Shown here: positions 56,501 through 64,000 of the stretch, one piece after another
Position numbering within the stretch: position 1 is the stretch's first letter
How the letters are laid out: every line of letters starts with the position of its first letter
Origin: Candidatus Heimdallarchaeum endolithica
GTDB taxonomy: Archaea > Asgardarchaeota > Heimdallarchaeia > Heimdallarchaeales > Heimdallarchaeaceae
DNA: 64,000 nt
Assembly: GCA_021513715.1 (NCBI GenBank)
Contig: CP084167.1
Span: 2,365,555-2,429,554, forward strand
Direction of reading: 5' to 3'
The notes under the pieces: model-generated
What the model was told of the DNA's origin: nothing
Database searches by the model: none
What the model saw: only the letters and a program-made list of their open reading frames with translations
Made by a program: the position numbers and the translations under genes

Positions 56501-59500
56501 AAGGGAAACAAAAACTCTCTTTAATGTCTAATGAAACAGAGGTATTATCTGTTATTTTAGAAGATATTCAGTCAAATGATGAAACACCAGTTATGAAGAT
56601 AAATCTTTACGGAACACTCATAGATTCTTACATTTTGCCATCTATTTGTATTAATCATGCATTAAGAATTAAAAAGGAAGGATTAAACGTTCAAATAAGT
56701 TATTATGATACTTTATCGTGGAAAGATTATCTTTCTTTTCAAATTAATCCAAATGAATTGAATATTGATGAATTAGTTTTATCTCAAGAGAAATATGAAA
56801 ATTTACCTTATTCTGATTTCTATATTAATTATCTAAGTGTGGATAGATATTATTACAATATGGGATATGAAACAAACGCTGTTCATTCTGTCCTTAATGA
56901 GGAATTTTATTCTACAATAACAACTGATTCTAACTGGATAATTGATTATACTAATTGCAATGAAAGTGATATAGATTTTGTAAATGATGAAGATATTCTT
57001 TATCTTACTCCGAATAATCCTAATATTGCAACAGGAACAATTAATTTTACTCGAATATTAAGCAACGTTACAGATATTGAGTTTACTCTAGATCTAATGT
57101 ATAGCTTAATTGCTATATACAAAACTGGTGAATTTATTATTAATATAAATGGAGGAGATTTATCTCTTTGGTTAAAGTTTAATGGAGAAAATATTACTCT
57201 AACCTTATCTTCTCAAATCGAGTCTCAATCAACCACTATTAACAAAAACTTTTTTGATCATAATACATTGCGTTTAATAAGTTCAAGTTCAGGACTTACT
57301 CTTTATTCTGATTTTATCAAACTCGGTAAACTTCAACCTTTACTTTCTATTGATTCTTATGCAGTGTCTTTACGTTCTGTAAGTCTAATTATTCAGACAA
57401 ATTTCAATTCTAACCCTATTTCTTTTGGATTAGGTCGCCTAGCAATTTCTGATTCAGATATTACAGTATATCAGTCTCCATGGTCTGATGGTTATACTAT
57501 TATTAACGATTATTTCTCTGAGTTAAATTGGGCTACAAGAGGTTATAACTATTATACACAACCCTTTACAATAACTGATGGTTCTCAACTTCAAACAAAG
57601 TTTACTACCGAAAGAAATGATTGGTATGGAAATACTTATTCAAAGGATTATACATTTGAAATGGATTTCTTCATGGATGTAAGATTTTCTTTTATTCTTA
57701 ATGGGGATAATGGATATCAATCTTTTATTTTAGAGAATAAAATTAAATATCAAAATCTCATTGAAGTTAGATTTATAAGCGAAAATGAGAGCATTTGTAT
57801 TCAACTTTTAATACAAAATGTTGTTGTAGATTCAATAATTTATGAACATAGTATTATAGGTGGAATCTTACGTATTCAAAGAATAGGTGATAGAGTAGAT
57901 GTCTACGGTGATTGGATTTCAAACCAACACTCATTTGAAAAAATGTTCTCTTATACTAATAATCTTAAGGACATATACATTGATCGTATCAAAATTAGGC
58001 AACTATCAAAGACTTCTTCTGCACATACCATGTGCATAGATGGATTATACCTTAATACCCGTACTCTACCTGTACCAAATCCTTATACTCCTGCAATAGG
58101 TGAATTTGTTCCACTAACATATTCTACCACTTTTCAATCAATAGATGATTATACTTCTTATGTTTATGGAAATGTAAATTCTGAAAACGTTCCTTTCACA
58201 CATACTAATGGCTTACAAACACTTTTTGATTTTGATTCTTTTTCTAATGAATTTCGAGGACGAACATTTTACAAAGACATTGTTTGTGTGGATGATTTTA
58301 TCTTCACTTTTGATATTTCAGTAAACATTAGTTATAATAAAGTAGGACTTTTGAATATTGAATTTTTAGACAATTCTTACCAAACTGTATTTCTTATTCA
58401 AGTTATAACCAATGACACTCTAAAAATTAATCTCTATTTACGTTCTTCTCTTATTTATACTTACGAAGATGAAATATCTTCTCTTCTAACTAACTCTTTC
58501 CGCCTTGCTAGAGCAGGAACAAAAATTCTTTTTGGTGTCTTTCGAGGAGATTATTATGTTCCTCTTGGTTCTCCTCTTGAAAGTTCTGTATCTCTTCTCT
58601 CCTCTTTCAACAGCGATTTATTCGGTATGAAAATCACTCAAGCAGCTTTATTTAATAACGTTACTTCTCCTAACTCTATTGTTCTTAATAGAATAGAAAT
58701 TAACACTGCAAGTAGTGATGAAAGCAATTTAATATATAGAGAATCAATTAACGATCCTAACTTTATAGCTAGTTACGATATGTGGATAAGAAATGAAACA
58801 AAATTAAGCATTTCTGCCTTTTCTAATTATTATACAGGAGAAAATATAACTGAAAGATTGCAACTATCGATATATCTGTTGCCAATAGGTATGCCATTTA
58901 GTATCGACCCTGAAAACTATGTGGGAAGTATAATATTCTTAGATAATGATATTGATACTTACACTCACTCTTTGATGATAATAGGATATACGGGATTATT
59001 TGAAGTTATAGTATGTATAGATCGTATGATACCAATTAGTCTATTTACTTTAGAAACAAGTGCACCTTCTTCTTATGCTGAAGCAGAAAAGGATTATGAA
59101 TATCAGTCTGATATTTTTGGTTGGGAAGAAGAATTTGAAGGATATACTAATCCTACAGGTTGGGACGAATCAGTTTGGACAAAAGAGATTTTTATTTCTC
59201 AAGAAACTATGACTAAAGATTTATGGACATGTTATAATACCCAGATTCAATTCACTTCCAGTTCCTTAATCATAAAACATATTTCACAATATAAGGGAAC
59301 TGTGACAATTAACATTCCTCCCGTAAATGTGTCTCTCTATCCTTTTCTCTCTTTTGATATTATGACAACGGAGAGGTTCGCTTCAGAATCAATTAGCTTA
59401 GTAATTGGTAATAAGTCCATAGATATCACTCCAACTATAGACACAACTTTAGGTTTTACAACAGTAAGAAAGAATCTTTATGAGTTAATTTATCCTAATG

Positions 59501-62500
59501 TAAATGAAACTGTAGGTCAAATTACTTTTGCTATCTATAATCCTTGTACGATAACTATACGAAATCTACAAATCTATAAAATCTATGATTATGATTATGT
59601 TCACTATTCTAATGGAGAGAATAACTCTACAGCTGACAGTGTAGCAGATATAGGTTTTCACGTTGGGACTAACACTCTTATAGCCTTTTTACTCGGCAGA
59701 TATTGTAGTCAGTCACGAGCAGAGCAAGAGTTAGATATTGTAAATAATATAAAAGCAATGTATGATGTTCCTGTTGTATCTTTCTACTCTGATGATATAA
59801 ATTTCATCTATTGGTTTAATGATAGTATAAATTTGAATAAAAGAGTTCTTTTAATAGTTTTTGATGAAATTCCTACAAAACTTTTAGATACATATTATTA
59901 CTATGATGATTTTGGCAGACCTTTTGAAACTTCTTTATTAGAAGATTTTCAGCGCAATGGCAATTACCTTTTATGGATAGGTAGTGCTCCATTTTCTAAA
60001 GGAGTCAATCCTGAGGGTAATTTAATTGATTTAGATTATGAAGATTATAAGCAATTTAGCGGACAAATAGTGGAAACAGACATTGATCTTCAAGTTAACA
60101 TTAGTGATTTTGGAGAAGAATTAGGTATATCACCCTACTCTACAAGCTGGTTTGTTAATGTTTCTTCTATGCCTTCCTCTTTAGGTGAGTGGATAGGTGG
60201 ATATGTCAACATCACGGGATTAATTTATAATTCTTCAGAACATGGTAATGACATTCTTCTACATCCTTACAATTATTATTTCCATATGTTATCTTCCTTC
60301 CTAGGACATAATTATGGTTTTCTAGGTGTAACTGATACCTCTATTCTTGTAAGATTGCTAGATATCGTTTTTATTCCTCCAACACAATATGATAAGATCT
60401 TTGGAAACTTGATATTAAAAGGACCTATATTTTTAGAAAAACGTTGGTCATTTGAAGATCAATTCCAATTTTTATATGTAGGAACAACTGACCTCGTTAA
60501 TGTAATAATTGATAATAAAAGTTTAACTTACGCTTTTCCTGATATTTTAGAATTGGAAGAATATAGTATCTCTAGTGTTGATGGTTTTTCTTTGGTTACA
60601 AATAGCTCGAATATAGTTTCCATAGATTCGATTACTTTTATCAATCAAGGAGCTTCGACCACTCCTTCTGTTTTTAATTTTGACGAGCCTAACTCTTTAG
60701 ATTTTAAACAGAACTTTGTCCCAATAAGTGGAGGATTTGATTATGATAATGGTGATGAAAACTATGTCTTAAAATGGAGAAATAATCTTAGTCAACCTTA
60801 TTCTGCTGCTCTTCTTGACACACAAAGTTATGGAGATAGTGTGATACAATTTGAAATGGGTGTTTATCCTACTGGAGATGAAACTCATATAGGAGGAATA
60901 ATGCTTAATATTCCTGTTATAAATTCTTCTTCTCTCTTCTTTGATTCACTTTTCATTGGTTTTAAGATGGTTGGTGGTGGAGATCTAACTTTTCCCTTAT
61001 CACTCTTTGTTGCCCGATATTATTCTCCTACTTCATATACTGTGCTATATGAAAAAGAAATAACAAAATTAGGTAACTCTTTTGGAGGAAATAATGATAT
61101 TCTTGCTCCTCTGAAACTTACAATTATTAAGACAGTTACTTCTACAGGGTTGAAACTTTCAATTTATTCTAAAGTCTATCGGGTTTATCCTTACTATGGT
61201 GCAGATGAACTACTAGAAATACAAATTGAGAATGATGGAATTTATAACTGTAAAACTGCTTGGTTTGGTCAAGATTATTCTTTTGATTACGATATGAGAG
61301 GAACAGGAAAAATAGGAATCTTTACAACTTCTACCTCTTTTACTTTTCATCACCTCTCTGTTTACACTACTATTGCAAATACTTGTGGTGATTATGTAAA
61401 TCTTGCATCGGGGACAAGTCATATCTCATCTGATGGATTATGGTTAGAAGGAATAATGGAAACAGCATTCCAAGAAAATGTTGATACAAACTATATTTTC
61501 TCTATTTTTGATCCATCACAAAGTGTTGCTTCATTCGATAAGAAAAAATATGTTGAAGTATCTATCGTTAACACTCTCGGTCAAAAAAGAAGCATAGTGT
61601 TTAGCCTTGGAGGTTGGGGGACTTATGTAGATAACGAGTCTATTGTAGGACAACCTTTGTATAGTTATAGAACTGTTGATCCCTTTTATTCAATTAGTTC
61701 AAAAGAATATGATGGAACGTATATGGTTATTGTAACGGTGGATAAAGGAGAAATTGTTTTCAAAGTATGGGAAAGAGACTCTCTCTCAACTGTTTATACT
61801 AAAGAGTTTGTAGGATTTGAAGCCATTAACTCTGAAGCAGAAATAAAGCTACGTATTTCTACCATTAATACCGTTGCATATATTGATTACATTGCTAACG
61901 GCAAAATGCAAGCTTCTGACCTTTCTTTTGCTTATGGTAGAGGATTGTTAGGTGCAGGAGAAGTATCATACTGGTTAAAGGGAGACACACGTTACTCTCT
62001 AGTTTTAGACAATTCTCTTATTACTTCTAGTTATAGAGTTTCTAATGAGTCTTTGAACACTCTCTATTCTACATTTTTGTTAAATGAGACTTCAAATTTA
62101 GGATATGTTAGTAAATACAACTCCAATACGGTTTATAATATCTCAATTATAGAAAACACACTTTATTTCAATAACAATAACATGAATTTTACATTTGTCA
62201 ATGAACATTGGTATGACCTTTCTTATTCCTTTAACTTGACTTATCAAATTTTATCAATTACTGATACAAGTAAGAATGAAGCTTGTCCTGTTGAATGGGA
62301 ATTCTATGTTAATACTTCTATTGTAGATGGAACTGAATATAGTATTGATATTTTTTCTTTTGATGGAATTGTATTAATAGATAAATTGTCTTTACCTTCT
62401 CTTTCTTCCAACTTTTATGACAAAGATTTAGGAGAATGGACTTATGACACTAATTATAACGTTCCTTCCTTCTCTAACATTTACTCTAACACTTCTAGCT

Positions 62501-64000
62501 ATCTACAATTAATGATTTATTCTCTCATGGGGCCTGTAAATGTGACTGTTTTTGGTGATGGAAAATATATTGGTAGCACATTACTTGAATATAATCCTTT
62601 TTCATCTTACTCTCCCGCTATAATAAATCTTGAAAACTTTGATACAACAGGATTACATAAATATACTTTATACATAGATAATGTGGTAGAGTTTGATAGT
62701 TTGTGTTTAGGAGAGACATTGCCAATCACAGAATTTCTTTACACTGCCCCTGATGATGACAATAGTTATACAGACTCTCGTTTCTCTTTAGACTTTTCTG
62801 ATTCTCCTTATTACAATGAGAAATTAGGAAAAGTTCTCTGTTTGCATAATGCAGATAACTATTCCGTTTCTATTTCTAATCTTACCTCTGTTTCTTCTTT
62901 AGAACTTTACTATAAGATTCCTTCAGAAGATAAATTAACTATCACTCTTCCACTCAAAGCTACGTATGTTAATGACTATACTTATGATACTCGCAATATT
63001 CTTTTTGAGCTTATACTATCAGGAGATGAAACTAAAGATACAGAAATATATACACAAGGATATACAAATTACCAACTTATCCAAGTATGGGATACTATTA
63101 CAGATGACAATATTTGGCATTATTATCAATCTGCTTTTACTTTTTACCTTCAATCTGTGGAATACATGAGCGTAGGACAAAGTAAAACTTACAACTTGTA
63201 CAACAATTTTGATGTTTCTTCTCCTACTGACTCTCTTTACAATCTCTATTCTCTTTCTGCAATAGAAAGTTTTGATAATTATAATCTTAGTTTTATTGCT
63301 ACAACAACAACGAATGTATTTATTGACAGTTTTTCTCTTTATACTCCCCCTACTCCCACATTTCCTGCACTGGACTTAAGAACCTTTGCTCTTTCCTCTT
63401 CTGCTCATTGGAAATCCGTAACTACAAACAATTTAGGTAGACTGGATTTTGGTGATATGTTCAATCTTACTCCTTACGATGATTTCTCTTTCTATTTCTC
63501 TTTCTCTTTAGAAACTATAGCTGAATGTAATGGCTTCCTCAGTATTTCTACTAACTTAGCTTTTACATTTCTCACACCCACTATGTGGGATTACCAACCT
63601 AAATTTATCGATCAACCTACATCAACTTTACTTGCTATTCCTATTTCGGCTATAGGTGGACTAAATAGATTTATTTTTAGAGTATATAATCATGGACTGT
63701 TAAATCTTACAAATACTACAAGCCTTTATTTCCAGATAAATGTGGGGTTAGACCATACATTTACTCCTCGCCTTAACTCCATTCAACTATCTAAGAATGA
63801 ACTAAATCAAACTTATATACCCGAATGGGTTGTTTCTACTCCTTCTACGTGGATTGATCTAGAAGGTGAATATACCTCTGCTAGTGATTGGGTTCCTGTT
63901 TACAACAACGCTTCCTCTAGTTGGGGAACTTTTGATATTTTACAACGTTCCGTTCCTCTCGCAGGAGATGTGGTAATAAACAATGTAACTTTATCAGAAG
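53551..64000 (+). CDS. Super-giant surface protein, 3' end outside window (locus B)
   Basis: The start ATG overlaps the previous stop (ATGA at 53551-53554) with GGAG at 53537-53540. The frame stays open to the window edge, at least 3483 residues. A hydrophobic N-terminal helix (VSFLTIIIIIGVTFG) is followed by a domain whose first 160 residues align with the 5541-residue protein (FF...F...WKG.Y, then KK.D...W.G, then LFTP). Many concanavalin/LamG-like beta-sandwich units follow, opening with F-x-D/E-x-F...W patterns (for example near nt 56290, 57510 and 58150). At about residues 2030-2300 a different alpha/beta stretch appears (RVLLIVFDEIPTKLL, FQRNGNYLLWIGSAPF), like a Rossmann- or amidotransferase-type fold. 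Rich in Asn-X-Ser/Thr. Function unknown. Confidence 0.93.
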   Translation, partial: MKKIITNKKIKSLKVSFLTIIIIIGVTFGDITHVISDYSYHPTNEFYFFHDRYFSVNNTFGWKGDYDIKSKSLSILDDHSIKKSVDISTWNGYSPLLLTVRTNTESSDAIDQLLIYDSNTSSIIMEKNNINVLRSVRIDYYIFPSTEYITIKIKDSDSNVYDCNIKEVALFTPQYHQIDLLSNTYAVPEEDYPLARWYETEYGYVTDQYLEHNARVVKTNEVEYGFSELSFYFEVPSVYMPTLNYMFSSAKETEQTIYQIDISVLDFDARTSYYTLKSEKEIYDSYPTINAVDLSSYAGHYINLKVKITWSNNIELSKLGLIINYLFIDGIVNEDYYTPGDTIAAEEYSKSLYKSKVKEIDDFTFIEGEGYVSYSNPLLMIDNNVEGGYLSYQIQNSVSVYEDDFYDIDLDGWYYNTNYTSNVDSSLYTDTLTNETKTTVHYDQNFNDSYIIDTSFTILGTSESRQSTFTILFNYDNNTHSGYGLRFGYGDEEKGYISLIRIINNLETELYFRNEEILKDVSYSISIIYSKNGTTVEISNSETINVYDSAFNNGFLGFAFDTIKAQITSVSVQMRDEYAIDRLHFRAMNTGTENVDVNFYVDQIDGNGLSRQLLAKIVLEKGKGLKQYTCPINPELIGFRVILSVEIVTPFIFPIYLDTIQFSGATPFGYTRYAWDYYRKGSKAYVDHDKLYYDGNEPSAYETPFDFTDSTDEIFYPKFGMNTPWQKIYDYEDSSNLFTSFDKFGDWKGIIDVTKSIHFSLTNNTNSMYGVKSLAPFQISGDFDIHLTFSSTSSFSFYDVLQVGLKNNEGDTFLAVGRKGDIYYLLIDGQERKVVSLTQSLTDFVFHLQWNNGTLTFEFGEKEIFSLFLDEPALYQSISNIELVIASQDFFDTTLKSVSAAYKNGYTTLRHRIFEEKFTDKSFSQWEVENSSTDYARIVNSQLYSYFGNSSDWHGVTLSHKQSLGLNFILEYGFDVLQSDKESKGKQKLSLMSNETEVLSVILEDIQSNDETPVMKINLYGTLIDSYILPSICINHALRIKKEGLNVQISYYDTLSWKDYLSFQINPNELNIDELVLSQEKYENLPYSDFYINYLSVDRYYYNMGYETNAVHSVLNEEFYSTITTDSNWIIDYTNCNESDIDFVNDEDILYLTPNNPNIATGTINFTRILSNVTDIEFTLDLMYSLIAIYKTGEFIININGGDLSLWLKFNGENITLTLSSQIESQSTTINKNFFDHNTLRLISSSSGLTLYSDFIKLGKLQPLLSIDSYAVSLRSVSLIIQTNFNSNPISFGLGRLAISDSDITVYQSPWSDGYTIINDYFSELNWATRGYNYYTQPFTITDGSQLQTKFTTERNDWYGNTYSKDYTFEMDFFMDVRFSFILNGDNGYQSFILENKIKYQNLIEVRFISENESICIQLLIQNVVVDSIIYEHSIIGGILRIQRIGDRVDVYGDWISNQHSFEKMFSYTNNLKDIYIDRIKIRQLSKTSSAHTMCIDGLYLNTRTLPVPNPYTPAIGEFVPLTYSTTFQSIDDYTSYVYGNVNSENVPFTHTNGLQTLFDFDSFSNEFRGRTFYKDIVCVDDFIFTFDISVNISYNKVGLLNIEFLDNSYQTVFLIQVITNDTLKINLYLRSSLIYTYEDEISSLLTNSFRLARAGTKILFGVFRGDYYVPLGSPLESSVSLLSSFNSDLFGMKITQAALFNNVTSPNSIVLNRIEINTASSDESNLIYRESINDPNFIASYDMWIRNETKLSISAFSNYYTGENITERLQLSIYLLPIGMPFSIDPENYVGSIIFLDNDIDTYTHSLMIIGYTGLFEVIVCIDRMIPISLFTLETSAPSSYAEAEKDYEYQSDIFGWEEEFEGYTNPTGWDESVWTKEIFISQETMTKDLWTCYNTQIQFTSSSLIIKHISQYKGTVTINIPPVNVSLYPFLSFDIMTTERFASESISLVIGNKSIDITPTIDTTLGFTTVRKNLYELIYPNVNETVGQITFAIYNPCTITIRNLQIYKIYDYDYVHYSNGENNSTADSVADIGFHVGTNTLIAFLLGRYCSQSRAEQELDIVNNIKAMYDVPVVSFYSDDINFIYWFNDSINLNKRVLLIVFDEIPTKLLDTYYYYDDFGRPFETSLLEDFQRNGNYLLWIGSAPFSKGVNPEGNLIDLDYEDYKQFSGQIVETDIDLQVNISDFGEELGISPYSTSWFVNVSSMPSSLGEWIGGYVNITGLIYNSSEHGNDILLHPYNYYFHMLSSFLGHNYGFLGVTDTSILVRLLDIVFIPPTQYDKIFGNLILKGPIFLEKRWSFEDQFQFLYVGTTDLVNVIIDNKSLTYAFPDILELEEYSISSVDGFSLVTNSSNIVSIDSITFINQGASTTPSVFNFDEPNSLDFKQNFVPISGGFDYDNGDENYVLKWRNNLSQPYSAALLDTQSYGDSVIQFEMGVYPTGDETHIGGIMLNIPVINSSSLFFDSLFIGFKMVGGGDLTFPLSLFVARYYSPTSYTVLYEKEITKLGNSFGGNNDILAPLKLTIIKTVTSTGLKLSIYSKVYRVYPYYGADELLEIQIENDGIYNCKTAWFGQDYSFDYDMRGTGKIGIFTTSTSFTFHHLSVYTTIANTCGDYVNLASGTSHISSDGLWLEGIMETAFQENVDTNYIFSIFDPSQSVASFDKKKYVEVSIVNTLGQKRSIVFSLGGWGTYVDNESIVGQPLYSYRTVDPFYSISSKEYDGTYMVIVTVDKGEIVFKVWERDSLSTVYTKEFVGFEAINSEAEIKLRISTINTVAYIDYIANGKMQASDLSFAYGRGLLGAGEVSYWLKGDTRYSLVLDNSLITSSYRVSNESLNTLYSTFLLNETSNLGYVSKYNSNTVYNISIIENTLYFNNNNMNFTFVNEHWYDLSYSFNLTYQILSITDTSKNEACPVEWEFYVNTSIVDGTEYSIDIFSFDGIVLIDKLSLPSLSSNFYDKDLGEWTYDTNYNVPSFSNIYSNTSSYLQLMIYSLMGPVNVTVFGDGKYIGSTLLEYNPFSSYSPAIINLENFDTTGLHKYTLYIDNVVEFDSLCLGETLPITEFLYTAPDDDNSYTDSRFSLDFSDSPYYNEKLGKVLCLHNADNYSVSISNLTSVSSLELYYKIPSEDKLTITLPLKATYVNDYTYDTRNILFELILSGDETKDTEIYTQGYTNYQLIQVWDTITDDNIWHYYQSAFTFYLQSVEYMSVGQSKTYNLYNNFDVSSPTDSLYNLYSLSAIESFDNYNLSFIATTTTNVFIDSFSLYTPPTPTFPALDLRTFALSSSAHWKSVTTNNLGRLDFGDMFNLTPYDDFSFYFSFSLETIAECNGFLSISTNLAFTFLTPTMWDYQPKFIDQPTSTLLAIPISAIGGLNRFIFRVYNHGLLNLTNTTSLYFQINVGLDHTFTPRLNSIQLSKNELNQTYIPEWVVSTPSTWIDLEGEYTSASDWVPVYNNASSSWGTFDILQRSVPLAGDVVINNVTLSE

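Overview
This AT-rich window looks archaeal. All three tRNA genes are interrupted by introns with bulge-helix-bulge splice sites, one of them in the T-loop, and each encodes its 3' CCA. Several genes have a TATA-like box about 25 nt before a leaderless start. A eukaryote-like RPA32-type single-stranded-DNA-binding protein and very large secreted, membrane-anchored proteins are also present. An Asgard-type archaeon would fit, but no rRNA or marker protein here proves it.

Layout. (1) 1-24803 (locus A): the 3' part of a giant Ig/cadherin-like surface protein with a C-terminal membrane anchor, directly followed by a 5541-residue protein. (2) 24836-31813: housekeeping-type genes: tRNA-Asn, a nuclease-helicase fusion (PD-(D/E)XK plus XPD/DinG), a PHP-domain phosphoesterase, tRNA-Ala, a GT2 glycosyltransferase, an RPA32-like protein, a 110-bp MITE-like element and a polytopic membrane protein. 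(3) 32219-39911: an accessory region with tRNA-Phe, a frameshifted Cas4-like nuclease, a winged-helix regulator, a three-gene operon ending in a ParA-like ATPase with a tandem dyad repeat behind it, a HEPN-type protein, a decayed gene, a DUF4145 protein and an Mrr-like endonuclease. This is a small defence/partition island. (4) 40341-64000 (locus B): a strong TATA promoter, an RNA leader predicted to fold strongly and ending in a terminator-like hairpin, a small ORF, a secreted subtilisin-like protease with a Thr-Glu-Pro stalk, a 3170-residue Ig-repeat protein, and a protein of more than 3480 residues that runs off the window.

Loci A and B are paralogous cassettes. The Ig-repeat proteins share a C-terminal module and anchor. 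The N-termini of the two following super-giants align. Each super-giant is coupled to its partner by a Shine-Dalgarno site at a 2-nt gap or an ATGA overlap. The most distinctive system here is therefore this duplicated giant surface-protein cassette, in locus B with a surface protease and a candidate regulatory leader RNA. Its function is unknown; surface adhesion, cell-cell contact or an extracellular coat are possibilities only.
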